Below, one piece after another: positions 1-8,354 of a DNA stretch of 37,933 nt. A program made the position numbers and the translations under genes. The stretch lies in contig JAHQVZ010000299.1 of assembly GCA_019634055.1 (NCBI GenBank), positions 1 through 37,933 on the forward strand, written 5' to 3'. A model generated the notes under the pieces. That model did no database searches, was not told where the DNA came from, and saw only the letters and a list, made by a program, of their open reading frames with translations. The DNA is from Leptolyngbyaceae cyanobacterium MAG.088 (GTDB taxonomy: Bacteria; Cyanobacteriota; Cyanobacteriia; Phormidesmidales; Phormidesmidaceae). Position 1 is the first letter of the stretch. Every line of letters starts with the position of its first letter.

Positions 1-1101
1 AACCAAAAGGATGCTCGCGAAAAGAAATTTGACTTTGGTTTTCGTGGTGAAGGCTATTGGTTACAGGGAGCCTCCCAGGTGATTATGGATGACAACGTAG
101 CTATTAGTGCAAATGATGCAGGGCTTACTATTTTTGGCGACAGTCTTAACCCTGAAACTGATTTTCGAGATAAAGACACTATCCAGGTCAAAAATCTGGC
201 TGCGGATGTTCGCGAACAGGTGGCTCAACCGGGGCAGCAGGAGATCGACGTAACCGATGCCCCTCTCACCCCAAAATCAGGCTTTGAAAGCTACAACACC
301 CATACTGGCATGAGGGTTTGGGGCATAATGACTAATTTTGATGGGAACCTGGAGTTTAACAGTCCTGAACCCCAAACGGCCCATCAGGTACGTAGTCTAA
401 TTGATGACTTCACCCTTTGGGGCAACCGCTGGGAAGGGCTACGGGTTTCCTACGTTAGTAACCTGGACTTTGAAAATGGTCTGATTGTAGGTGATGTTGA
501 AAATCCCAAAGGAGGCAGTGGTCTTTTCCATAACCATGCTACCTTTAGTACTCACTACAAAAACATCAATGTCCAGGGCTTTAATGAGGGTGCTCAAATT
601 GAGTTTTTAAATGAGGAAAGAGACTTTACCCAGTCTTCTATTACCGATAGTAAGTTTAGTAACAACACCTATCACCTCACAAAAGTTGGCGACGGCGGTT
701 CAAAAGAAGGTCGTCCTGATGACTTTCCGGAAGCCTTTGCCATTAAAAACACCACCTTTGATCAAAAAAGTAATAACCAGGCTCCCGCCGCTAGTTTTAA
801 GGTGAATGCAGCAGGCGGACTTGCGGTTAACTTTGATGGTAGTGATTCCCGAGATAGTGACCCCCTCAAACCTGATGGGATATCTCCTGCATATCCGCTT
901 GATAGCAAAGGAATTGCTGCTTACGGTTGGGACTTTAACAACGATGGAAAAGTTGATGCATTTGGCCGTCAGGTGACCCATCAATTTAACCAAGCAGGTA
1001 CCTACGATGTAACGCTGCAAGTTTTGGATAACCAGGGTGCAGTTCAAACGTTAACCAAGACTATAACTGTTGAACCAACAGCGTATGCAAATGCATTTTA
1101 G
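1..1101 (+). CDS. Secreted beta-helix/PKD protein, 5'-partial, ends at in-frame TAG
   Basis: The frame is open from base 1, so the gene begins upstream of the window; the first internal ATG (85) is not the true start. The N-terminal part is rich in short Asn/Gly/Phe turns (for example LWGNRWEGLRV, SNLDFENGLIVGD), as in right-handed parallel beta-helix surface proteins. The last ~95 residues form a PKD domain, with a GWDFNNDGK core and a closing HQFNQAGTYDVTLQV strand pair. The frame stops at TAG 1099-1101 but continues in the same frame into the next entry with no other stop. The two are therefore almost certainly one ancestral gene. Likely an exported or cell-surface carbohydrate-related protein; the substrate cannot be read from the sequence. 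The beta-helix call is by texture only; the PKD call is firmer. Confidence 0.75.
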   Translation, partial: NQKDAREKKFDFGFRGEGYWLQGASQVIMDDNVAISANDAGLTIFGDSLNPETDFRDKDTIQVKNLAADVREQVAQPGQQEIDVTDAPLTPKSGFESYNTHTGMRVWGIMTNFDGNLEFNSPEPQTAHQVRSLIDDFTLWGNRWEGLRVSYVSNLDFENGLIVGDVENPKGGSGLFHNHATFSTHYKNINVQGFNEGAQIEFLNEERDFTQSSITDSKFSNNTYHLTKVGDGGSKEGRPDDFPEAFAIKNTTFDQKSNNQAPAASFKVNAAGGLAVNFDGSDSRDSDPLKPDGISPAYPLDSKGIAAYGWDFNNDGKVDAFGRQVTHQFNQAGTYDVTLQVLDNQGAVQTLTKTITVEPTAYANAF

Positions 1102-1131
1102 GATGGTAAGTTCAATAGTACCGAACCATAT

Positions 1132-2553
1132 TTGGAAATCTGGAAAGGAAATAGCCAGTGGGCTGATGATGGTTGGTTGGCGGATGATAGCGTAAGGCGT
1201 AGTAACGGTACAGCAATCCTCGCCAAGGAAGGGGCCTGGGAAGCAAAACTAACTCAAGTAGTCGAAAATAAAGGTATTCACCAAGGAGAGCAAACTCTTA
1301 GCTTTGATCTCAAGAATATTGAAGGTAGTGATAATGCGCCTTGGCATGCCAATGAAGTTAAAGTGGCTCTCTGGGGTATTGATGGACAATTTGACTATAA
1401 CCCTTGGGAAGACATTGGACCAGAACAGGTTGGAACGCTGCCAATGTCCAGTGAGCTTCTATATGAAGACGTGTTTGGTGGCGAAGAGGGAGAGTTTTTC
1501 GATTGGCAGACCTTAAGCGAGACTGTTGATTTAGGTAATGGCTATCAATTTTTGATGTTCCATGTGGACACAAATGCAACCACTAACAAAGGGGATGTCG
1601 TTGCGATCGATAACGTCGAACTTAGTGGTGAGTACACAGGCAATGGGCCCACTCCAACACCTGAACCAACACCTGAACCAACGCCTGAGCCAACACCAAC
1701 GCCTGAACCAACGCCAACGCCATCGGGAGATACGGTAATTGGTGAGTATGATACCGTTCAAATCAATGACCAATGGCAGACGGTGTCTCTAGATTATGAT
1801 TATGATAATCCTGTTGTGATTGTGTCTGATCCTACGTTTAATGGAACAGATCCAGCGGTTATTCGCATTCAGAATGTTACCAATGATAGGTTTCAACTGC
1901 GACTCCAGGAACCTGACTATAAAGATGATAAGCATACTAAAGAATCTGTTTCCTATGTCGTTATGGAGGCAGGCGACTGGACCCTTATCAATGGTGCTCG
2001 AATCTCTGCGGGCACCCATGTATCGGATAAATTAACGACTAAAGGGTTTGATTCTATTGATCTAGAAAACTTTGGGAATACGCCCACGATACTTTCCCAG
2101 GTGCAAACAACCAATGGGGATGACTGGGTAACCACTCGCATGCAAAATCAGTCTGGTAATGGCTTCCAGTTAGCGATGCAGGAAGAAGAGATGCTTAATA
2201 AGGGAGGGCATATAGATGAAACGATTGGTTGGTTAGCGTTAGACCAAGGCATTGCTTCTGATGGGGATACCCTTTTGCAAGGTGGAACAACGGGGCGTTC
2301 TTTTGGTAGCGATCGCAAATCAGTGCAATTTGAAGAGGCCTTTGATGCAACACCATCGGTCATCGCAAAACTAGGCTCCTATTATGGGCCTGATACTGCC
2401 AATTTGCGGATTGACAATATCAGTAACATCAGCTTTGGTGCCAGGGTCCATGAAGAGCAATCCCTGGATCAAGAACTGGGCCATACCACTGAATCCATTG
2501 CGTTTCTTGCCTTAGAAGGGACAGCCGGCACCCTAACGGGTATGGCTGTTTAA
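1132..2553 (+). CDS. C-terminal part of the same secreted protein: CBM-like domain, Pro linker, three lectin-like repeats
   Basis: This lies in the same frame as the preceding PKD protein, separated only by TAG 1099-1101. The frame is open from 1102, and TTG 1132 is simply the first possible start. Residues ~1-175 look like a beta-sandwich carbohydrate-binding-type module (many Trp/Asp, ending VVAIDNVELSGEY). Then comes a Thr-Pro-Glu linker (DNA 12-mers at about 1651-1725). Three tandem ~90-residue repeats follow, each ending in a variant of His/Glu-rich 'TTESIAFLALEG'. Their shared pattern is hydrophobic strand, N-P-V-I, R-I/M-x-N, F-x-L/A-x-x-x-E, as in H-type-lectin-like secreted modules of cyanobacteria. 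There is no signal peptide at the TTG, which supports this being a downstream fragment and not an independent gene. It could be a pseudogene, a read-through product or a base-call error. Confidence 0.7.
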   Translation: MEIWKGNSQWADDGWLADDSVRRSNGTAILAKEGAWEAKLTQVVENKGIHQGEQTLSFDLKNIEGSDNAPWHANEVKVALWGIDGQFDYNPWEDIGPEQVGTLPMSSELLYEDVFGGEEGEFFDWQTLSETVDLGNGYQFLMFHVDTNATTNKGDVVAIDNVELSGEYTGNGPTPTPEPTPEPTPEPTPTPEPTPTPSGDTVIGEYDTVQINDQWQTVSLDYDYDNPVVIVSDPTFNGTDPAVIRIQNVTNDRFQLRLQEPDYKDDKHTKESVSYVVMEAGDWTLINGARISAGTHVSDKLTTKGFDSIDLENFGNTPTILSQVQTTNGDDWVTTRMQNQSGNGFQLAMQEEEMLNKGGHIDETIGWLALDQGIASDGDTLLQGGTTGRSFGSDRKSVQFEEAFDATPSVIAKLGSYYGPDTANLRIDNISNISFGARVHEEQSLDQELGHTTESIAFLALEGTAGTLTGMAV

Positions 2554-2616
2554 TAGGCCTCCGTAGGCCATAACCTACGGGGTTCTAGCAGGCAATTAGC
2601 TTACAACCCCTATATA

Positions 2617-2654
2617 CGACGCCCATCGATGAGTGCCTTCATCGGTGGGCGTCG
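2617..2654. terminator. Long hairpin between convergent genes
   Basis: Arms of 16 nt (CGACGCCCATCGATGA and its complement, one G-T wobble) flank a short loop, between the plus-strand stop at 2553 and the minus-strand stop at 2660. There is no clear U tract on either side, so this is a probable bidirectional transcript end and not a textbook terminator. A smaller CCGTAGG/CCTACGG hairpin precedes it at about 2563-2580. Confidence 0.55.
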
Positions 2655-2659
2655 CACGT

Positions 2660-5080
2660 CTACTCATCGTCTTTAACATGTTCATCCAACCAGGTCACCA
2701 TTTCCCATAACACATGACCAACGGCTTCCCGTGAACGATACCCATGGCCTTCTGCCGGTAGGGAAACATAGCGTACCGTACCGCCTAACCCTTTCATCGC
2801 TTCGTATAGCCGCTCTGATTGAATTGGGTAGGTACCTGAATTGTTATCTTCAGCACCATGAATCAGCAACAGTGGCTCGTTAATTTTCTCAGCAGAAACA
2901 AAGGGAGACATGGTCAGATACGTTTCCGGTGTCTCCCAAAAGTTTCGCTGTTCTCCTTGAAAGCCAAAGGGTGTAAGGGTGCGATTATAGGCCCCACTGC
3001 GGGCGATGCCAGCCTGAAACAAATCACTGTGAGCTAACAAATTAGCGGCGGTAAACGCACCATAGGAATGCCCACCAATGGCAAGACGGTTGCCGTCACT
3101 TACCCCCCGCTCTACCAGGAAATTAACCGCCGCCTCAGCACTAGATACCAGTTGTTCAACATAGGTATCGTTCGGTTCTTCCTCACCTTCACCCACAATT
3201 GGCATAGTAGGGCCACTGAGTACGGCATAGCCCTGGGTTAACAAAAATAAAACTGAGCTGCCTCCAGGTCGAGTAAACGTATATTCGGAACGCGTGTTTT
3301 GGCTAGCAACCTTGCGATCTTTAAACTCTCGTGGGTACACCCAAAAAACCGTAGGTAAGGGGCCATCAGTGGTGGCATCATATCCTGGGGGTAGGTACAG
3401 GGTGGCCGTTAGTGTTACCCCATCCGCACGGGGATAGCGTACAATCTCTTTTTGCACATCGGCATACCAGGTCAGGGGATCTGAAAATTCGGTTAAAGGA
3501 GTCTCTTTACCATTAGACAAGTCAAGCTGATAATAATTACCAGGACTTGTTTGGGACTCTCTTCGAACAATTATATTTTGAGCATTATTATCTAGTAGCC
3601 GGGTGGTGCGACTAAAGATTTCTCCGTCTGCTTGCCACAGGCGCTCTGTTTCTAAACTTGTCAGATCTAAACGATCTAAAAAGGGAAATACACCTTCTGG
3701 TGAAGCACCACTGCCATTGAGATAGATACTCTTAGTATCTTCACTCAGCATCAAGACCGAACGCCCATAAGGCCCAGGCATTGTTACTGGACTCCCCGGA
3801 TTTGCATAGGCATCTTGAAAGTCTCTTTCATCGAGTAAAATCGATTCTGCCTTGGGGTCTGCAGGATTAATTAACCAACGTTTTAATTGACGATTGTCAT
3901 ACCAGGCTTCTGTTGCGATGGCCAAGTTATCCTGACTCCAGGTAACACCGCGATATCGTAGGGTGGAACGCCATAACTCCGTCGCTGCTTTATCAAAGGG
4001 AGCGGCCAATGTATAGAGCGCATCACGATGGTCTGCTGGCATACTAGCATCACCACCATCTAAGGCTTCTACCCAATACAAGCTGGCAGGCTGATCAGGG
4101 CGCCAGCCAATACTACGTTTACCCTTACGAACAGAGTCAAACGCAATGGGAATATCATCAGCCAGGGGTAAGTCCACCAGTTCATGCACCACCTCACCTT
4201 GACGATTAAGCACCTCATAGCGGACGGGAAATCGGGAAAGAGGCACCTGATAAGAAAAGGGTCGATGGACCGTAGACCGTAACAGCCACTGACCGTCGGG
4301 GGAAACAGTCACATTGCGAATGAGACCGGGCTCATCCAAAAGAGTAATGTTTCCATCTAAGCTAATGTGGGCCAGCTGGGCTGAGAAATAATAGTCGAGC
4401 AGGTTTTCATCATGGGGGGTTTGCAACAAATTGGTATAGGTGCGCGTAGCGGCTACCCGTCCCTGGCTACTTTCAATCACGGGTCCCACAGGCACTACAG
4501 GTTCGGTGGGCGGTTGACCTAGGGCTTGGGGTCGCACCTTGCAAATTAAACCGTCATCCCCTGGTAACCAGCGGCAGGGACTGTTGTAGACACCATTAAG
4601 AATCGGACCGCTCAGGGGTCTGGCCTTGGCATTTGCCACATCTAACACCCATAGTTCAATGCCATCTGCCTGGGTCAGGGTAAAGGCCATGTAGCGATTA
4701 TCGTAGGACCAGCGCAGGTTTCGCAATCGGGCATCCGGTGGTAGATGGATGGGGGTACTGTCTAACGCCCCCAGAGGGCGAATGGTCATGCCTTTGTAGG
4801 AGCCTTCCTGGGCGGGGCCCCAAGTGTTGGGGTTAAGTTTGGTACCTGCGATCGCAACCCAGGGTTCAGACAGCTCTGCCATGGGTAAAAACGTTCGTCG
4901 CTCTAGCTCTACTAGCCATTGACTATCGGGTGAAATGGAGACCGCTGGCAAAGGGTCGATATCCAACATTGACACAATCGGTTCAGGCGGATTTTGCCAG
5001 GTGGATACCGACTGAGTTTGGGCAGAGACAGGCATAGCGACTAAAGGAATAACAACGAGCGATAGCAGGCGTCGAAACAT
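2660..5080 (-). CDS. Secreted S9-family (prolyl oligopeptidase-type) serine peptidase
   Basis: The 806-aa protein starts with a signal peptide (basic MFRR, hydrophobic stretch, cleavage near PVSAQ), so it is probably periplasmic or exported. Residues ~40-520 have the repetitive beta-propeller texture of the S9 family (SPDSQWLV, SYDNRYMAFT, SPDGQWLL). The C-terminal alpha/beta-hydrolase domain carries the nucleophile elbow GGHSYGAF (Ser672), Asp745 in LLIHGAEDN and His779 in PAEGHGY, so the catalytic triad is complete. Length and architecture match the S9D group that includes the plastid glutamyl endopeptidase CGEP and cyanobacterial relatives; the cleavage specificity cannot be read here. It is followed by a long hairpin and faces the upstream surface-protein gene convergently. 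A 235-nt gap separates it from the next gene upstream, so it is probably transcribed alone. Confidence 0.9.
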   Translation of the reverse strand: MFRRLLSLVVIPLVAMPVSAQTQSVSTWQNPPEPIVSMLDIDPLPAVSISPDSQWLVELERRTFLPMAELSEPWVAIAGTKLNPNTWGPAQEGSYKGMTIRPLGALDSTPIHLPPDARLRNLRWSYDNRYMAFTLTQADGIELWVLDVANAKARPLSGPILNGVYNSPCRWLPGDDGLICKVRPQALGQPPTEPVVPVGPVIESSQGRVAATRTYTNLLQTPHDENLLDYYFSAQLAHISLDGNITLLDEPGLIRNVTVSPDGQWLLRSTVHRPFSYQVPLSRFPVRYEVLNRQGEVVHELVDLPLADDIPIAFDSVRKGKRSIGWRPDQPASLYWVEALDGGDASMPADHRDALYTLAAPFDKAATELWRSTLRYRGVTWSQDNLAIATEAWYDNRQLKRWLINPADPKAESILLDERDFQDAYANPGSPVTMPGPYGRSVLMLSEDTKSIYLNGSGASPEGVFPFLDRLDLTSLETERLWQADGEIFSRTTRLLDNNAQNIIVRRESQTSPGNYYQLDLSNGKETPLTEFSDPLTWYADVQKEIVRYPRADGVTLTATLYLPPGYDATTDGPLPTVFWVYPREFKDRKVASQNTRSEYTFTRPGGSSVLFLLTQGYAVLSGPTMPIVGEGEEEPNDTYVEQLVSSAEAAVNFLVERGVSDGNRLAIGGHSYGAFTAANLLAHSDLFQAGIARSGAYNRTLTPFGFQGEQRNFWETPETYLTMSPFVSAEKINEPLLLIHGAEDNNSGTYPIQSERLYEAMKGLGGTVRYVSLPAEGHGYRSREAVGHVLWEMVTWLDEHVKDDE

Positions 5081-5187
5081 AATGTGTTTTGGTCTGGAAC
5101 CTAGAGTCTAGATGCTTCCCACAGTCTAGGGTTGTCTTTTCAGGAAATCTCAAAACTCAACATTAGGGCTTGCTAGACATTAGGGAC

Positions 5188-5236
5188 CTGGGATCAGGGA
5201 TTACGCCTACCGGTAGTGCGTGATCCCTGATCCCAG
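5188..5236 (-). repeat. 49-bp near-perfect inverted repeat
   Basis: CTGGGATCAGGGAT and its exact complement form the arms around TACCGGTA-centred DNA, with extra pairing of ACGC and GCGT inside. It sits between two minus-strand genes and could end the upstream transcript. No U run follows, so a dispersed palindromic element is equally possible. Confidence 0.6.
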
Positions 5237-5315
5237 TAGTTTCGTACCGAGCCATGGCTAATTTGAAAAATTGTTTAATTCTGATTCCTTAACAAATATT
5301 GGATTAACAGCGATT

Positions 5316-6758
5316 TTATCTCTGAATTTCCTCTTGCTGAGCCAGGAGGTATGCGTCTAAATCAAAGCTTTCATTCTCTGGAACATCAACAACAACCAGA
5401 TAGCCAGAGAACTCTTCGCCACCAATAGCAGTCAAAGCAGCCAAAATTTTGGGCATATCGGCTCGCTGGAGTTGGCCCTGGTGATCGTAAATCTCAATGG
5501 CAGACAGACAGCCGATGGTAGGGTTCCAGCCTTCACTAGCTGGATAGTGACGACTGTTGGCAAAAAACGCTGGGTCTTCCCCCGTGCCATGGATGCGAAA
5601 ATAATTACGCCCAGCTTTGCCGGCCCAATAGGTTTGCTGAATGGGTAAATAATTACGCCAGGCTGGGGGTAATAGAGATTGATAAGCGGCTAATCCACCA
5701 CTCCAGGGGGTTTGTGCTGTTTTAGACTGAGTGCCCCCTGGCACAAACGCCTGTACCCCTGGTTCATGGGGAATAAACAGCTGCACCAGGGCGAATTGAC
5801 CATAGGGGCGGAAGTAGTCCGTATCCGGCTGGGGTATGGTGCCTTCGATGCGGTAAATGCCCTGGGGTGTTTCACCTCGGGTAAAGTTCCAGGAAAGGCC
5901 GGTATGGAGCGTTCTCAACCCCAAGGGCACGGACCATGGCTGACCACCGTCTTCGCGAACAAAATTGCCCTGGCGATCTTTGAGTACCATCTGGCAAAGG
6001 TCACCCCGATCGGTTGAACACAGAACATAGAGGTGCAGCTGGTCAGGCGCAATGGACCAATCTAGCAGCTCCTGCAGGGACGGCATTGGCGGCGGATGGT
6101 CCAGGGCAGCAATGTCATGCAGCGTTGTTCTCAGATACAGATCTTGATGCCAGTTTGGGAAGCGTTGGCGGATGCGATCGCTGAGCCCTAATCTTTGCTG
6201 AGGTTCTGGTTCTACCTGGGCCATGGCAGACAGGGCCATGGCCACCCACTTGGTGTGTTGCCCTCGGTCCAACACGGCTAACAAGGCCTGTTTAACGGTT
6301 GGCTGAGCAGCGGGGTCACTGACGTAAAGCTGAGTACCAACTTGTAGTGCCATCTCAACCGTGTGGCGCTGATCAGAAGAAAGCCGGGACCGGTTGCCCT
6401 GGTTAATTAGGTGGGCAATCGCTTCATCAACGTGGGCGGCCCGAGGTTCTAGAAGCCCGGTGGACCAAAGTAGGTTTTGCCAGTGGGTCTGGTGGTCTGG
6501 GGTGAAGGGATAGCGGAGTTGACTGTAGTTATGGGGGTGGATTTGCGATCGCTGTTCTTGAACATAGGCGTCTCGGGCTGTTGCCGTTGCCGCAGGCAAT
6601 TGCAGAATTGGTCGAGTACCATTCCGCGTCAGATCTACAACATCTGCCGTATCTGCCTTTGCTGGTACTATGGCCAACCAGCTACCACAACAAAAAAGCA
6701 GTGTTATTAAACCTTGTTGACAAGTTTTAGAAAACACAATCACGATGCCCACAGGCAT
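5316..6758 (-). CDS. Secreted protein with L,D-transpeptidase (YkuD)-like C-terminus
   Basis: This 480-aa protein has a hydrophobic N-terminal segment (residues ~17-32) ending in a VPAKA-type cleavage site, so it is probably periplasmic. Residues ~90-240 look helical and repeat-like. The C-terminal third contains GETPQGIYRIEG, then IHGTG (His390) and, 27 residues on, PTIGCLSAI (Cys417). This order resembles the H-x-x-G ... S/T-x-G-C-x-x catalytic signature of YkuD L,D-transpeptidases, which cross-link peptidoglycan or attach proteins to it. The usual SHGC is TIGC here, so activity or family is not certain. It is separated from the S9 peptidase by a 49-bp palindrome. Two HIP1 sites lie within it (about 6174 and 6547). 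Confidence 0.6.
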   Translation of the reverse strand: MPVGIVIVFSKTCQQGLITLLFCCGSWLAIVPAKADTADVVDLTRNGTRPILQLPAATATARDAYVQEQRSQIHPHNYSQLRYPFTPDHQTHWQNLLWSTGLLEPRAAHVDEAIAHLINQGNRSRLSSDQRHTVEMALQVGTQLYVSDPAAQPTVKQALLAVLDRGQHTKWVAMALSAMAQVEPEPQQRLGLSDRIRQRFPNWHQDLYLRTTLHDIAALDHPPPMPSLQELLDWSIAPDQLHLYVLCSTDRGDLCQMVLKDRQGNFVREDGGQPWSVPLGLRTLHTGLSWNFTRGETPQGIYRIEGTIPQPDTDYFRPYGQFALVQLFIPHEPGVQAFVPGGTQSKTAQTPWSGGLAAYQSLLPPAWRNYLPIQQTYWAGKAGRNYFRIHGTGEDPAFFANSRHYPASEGWNPTIGCLSAIEIYDHQGQLQRADMPKILAALTAIGGEEFSGYLVVVDVPENESFDLDAYLLAQQEEIQR

Positions 6759-6891
6759 TAAGCCAACATCAGGCTATGGTAGCAAACCATAGCCAAACCC
6801 ATAGGCTATTACTTGCCAGCCCATTAGCTTTTACCACTACAGGTTTTCAGAGATATCAAGGGTGTTGACTAACCCGACAGAGACTACACCC

Positions 6892-7161
6892 CTAAGATGA
6901 TTGAGACTTTACATCTTGGAGTCGGTTCATTATTCTAACCGCTGGACCATAATTACTACAGCTGCGCAGCGTTGCTTCAAGAAAATGCCATGCTCTTTGA
7001 CGATCGCCTGATTGTAGATAACCAAAGCCTTGATTTAAAAGCAGCCCTGGATGTTTTGGATAATGGTCATGGAGTTCAGCATAAATGACCTCTGCTTGAT
7101 CATTTTTTCCTTTTTTTTCCCAGGGCATTGGCTTTAGCAAGATTTTGCAATTGCTGACCAT
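6892..7161 (-). pseudogene. TPR-like C-terminal segment, out of frame with the zinc-ribbon gene upstream
   Basis: The meaningful part starts near 7118 and reads as a tetratricopeptide pair: GKNDQAEVIYAELHDHYP, HPGLLLNQGFGYLQSGD, then RAWHFLEATLRSC. It overlaps the 3' end of the 7100..7882 gene in a different frame. On the coding strand the junction is a run of eight A, then GG, then six A (plus strand T8 at 7111-7118, T6 at 7103-7108). Removing one A from the run joins the upstream LAKANALG to KKGKNDQAEVIY, which restores a normal TPR helix. This is therefore probably the real C-terminus of the upstream gene, displaced by an indel, a sequencing error or productive slippage. The apparent start codon (7161) is probably not used. 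Confidence 0.6.
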
Positions 7162-7882
7162 GTCCCCACAACGATCGAAGTTTCATCCATAGGGCGGGGA
7201 AAATGCCTAACACAAAAAGTAAATTCTTTAGCAACACTTTCCAAAACACATAGTTAACGCAGTTGTCGCACAGGTGACGTCGTTTCCAAGAAAAACCATA
7301 GACAATCAACAGAAAGTAAAAATAAACCTCTGTATAACCTTGCACATGGCCAAACCAGCCGCATTCATCACAAAGCCGATAGTCTCTACCAACCGTTTGC
7401 AGATTGCCATTTTCTTGAAAAATAGTGTCGCAAAATCGACAGTAGGTATAAGGAGTTTTATTTAACAACGACACATCAACAGTGGCATCGCAATGGGGAC
7501 AGGTAACACTGCGAAACTCTCGCCCTTTACCGGCTAGCTCAAGCTCTTTTCGGTGCCTGTCGGCTAGATATCGAGAACTAATTCGATCAATAAAAAGTTC
7601 TAGGTCAGTAGCTTTTGCTCTAGTAATGTCTAAAATTAACCCGTTGTTATTAATCAGGTGTTTTCGAATGTCTGAGCTTTCAACATCTTGAGGATTAAGC
7701 GTTAGAATCAGACGACGATCACGGCATGTGCTGTGCCGTATTGCCTCGTAACTTAGACTATTATTTTCAAGCTGAATTGCATCTTCGGTGAGTGTGCCAG
7801 GGCCAGTCCACAAGCCTTTAGATTTACCTACATGATTCACATATTGAAAGCGAAAGGTTAACTCCGAAGGATGCTGGGACAT
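7100..7882 (-). CDS. Zinc-ribbon membrane-associated protein, truncated by frameshift at its C-terminus
   Basis: This 260-aa frame has a basic N-terminal beta-rich region (1-100), then two zinc-binding units made of four C-x2-C pairs: Cys128/131 with 148/151, and Cys171/174 with 205/208. Hydrophobic segments follow at ~185-197 and ~212-234. The frame ends in a lysine-rich tail (GKKRKK) encoded by poly-A runs, immediately before TGA. That tail looks like an artefact of the frameshift described in the overlapping TPR entry. The intact protein would be about 335-340 aa with a C-terminal TPR pair. The function is unknown; zinc ribbons plus TPRs suggest a scaffold or redox-sensing role, which is speculation. 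No operon partner is evident. Confidence 0.7.
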   Translation of the reverse strand: MSQHPSELTFRFQYVNHVGKSKGLWTGPGTLTEDAIQLENNSLSYEAIRHSTCRDRRLILTLNPQDVESSDIRKHLINNNGLILDITRAKATDLELFIDRISSRYLADRHRKELELAGKGREFRSVTCPHCDATVDVSLLNKTPYTYCRFCDTIFQENGNLQTVGRDYRLCDECGWFGHVQGYTEVYFYFLLIVYGFSWKRRHLCDNCVNYVFWKVLLKNLLFVLGIFPALWMKLRSLWGHGQQLQNLAKANALGKKRKK

Positions 7883-8354
7883 AGTTTAATCGACTATTCA
7901 GGAATTTAGCTATATTTCCAATACTATGACGGTATTTTCCTGAAAACTAGCATCTAAAATTATGACAATCCACGGATGATACAACAGGTATGTATTGAAC
8001 AATACCTGCAAACCCTGTTTTCCACCGGGGAATACGGAGTTGTTTTTTGCCTATCCTAGAGGGCCAAATGCCTTACAAGTAAAGACTTTAAACGCTAGTC
8101 AACACTTTTAATCAGCATCGACACAGAATTGATAATTTTAACTGTAAAGACACTGCAAAAGGAGTGTAAAAAATCGATTTTTTTGATAAACCTGGGAAAA
8201 GAGAGACTGGCTATTTTACATGTACACAACACTATAACAAGCCACATTCTGGCATATCAATCATGTGAGATTGACGCAGTTAAATTAAACCCATGCCATC
8301 GCCCACCGTAGATTAGATTGAGTTGATCGGGCCCCAACAACGTCAACCGTTACA
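7883..8354. other. Intergenic gap between zinc-ribbon gene and narB, no supported gene
   Basis: This stretch is AT-rich with scattered short ORFs lacking convincing composition. The only structure seen is a nested palindrome at 7985-8008 (CAGGTAT...ATACCTG enclosing GTATTG-AA-CAATAC), placed about 100 nt upstream of the minus-strand start at 7882. It could be an operator for that gene. No clear narB terminator was found just below 8355. Confidence 0.4.

Noticed and set aside
700-1047. Antisense ORFs within the large genes (for example 700-1047, 1531-1773, 28054-28287)
   Set aside because: They are shadows of well-supported genes on the other strand or frame.
1651-1725. Pro-Thr-Glu 12-mer repeats as a mobile or CRISPR-like repeat
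   Set aside because: They are in-frame linker codons between secreted domains, with no spacers.
8129-8311. 60-aa plus-strand ORF in the gap before narB
   Set aside because: No recognisable motif, AT-rich chance frame, no ribosome site; not supported as a gene.
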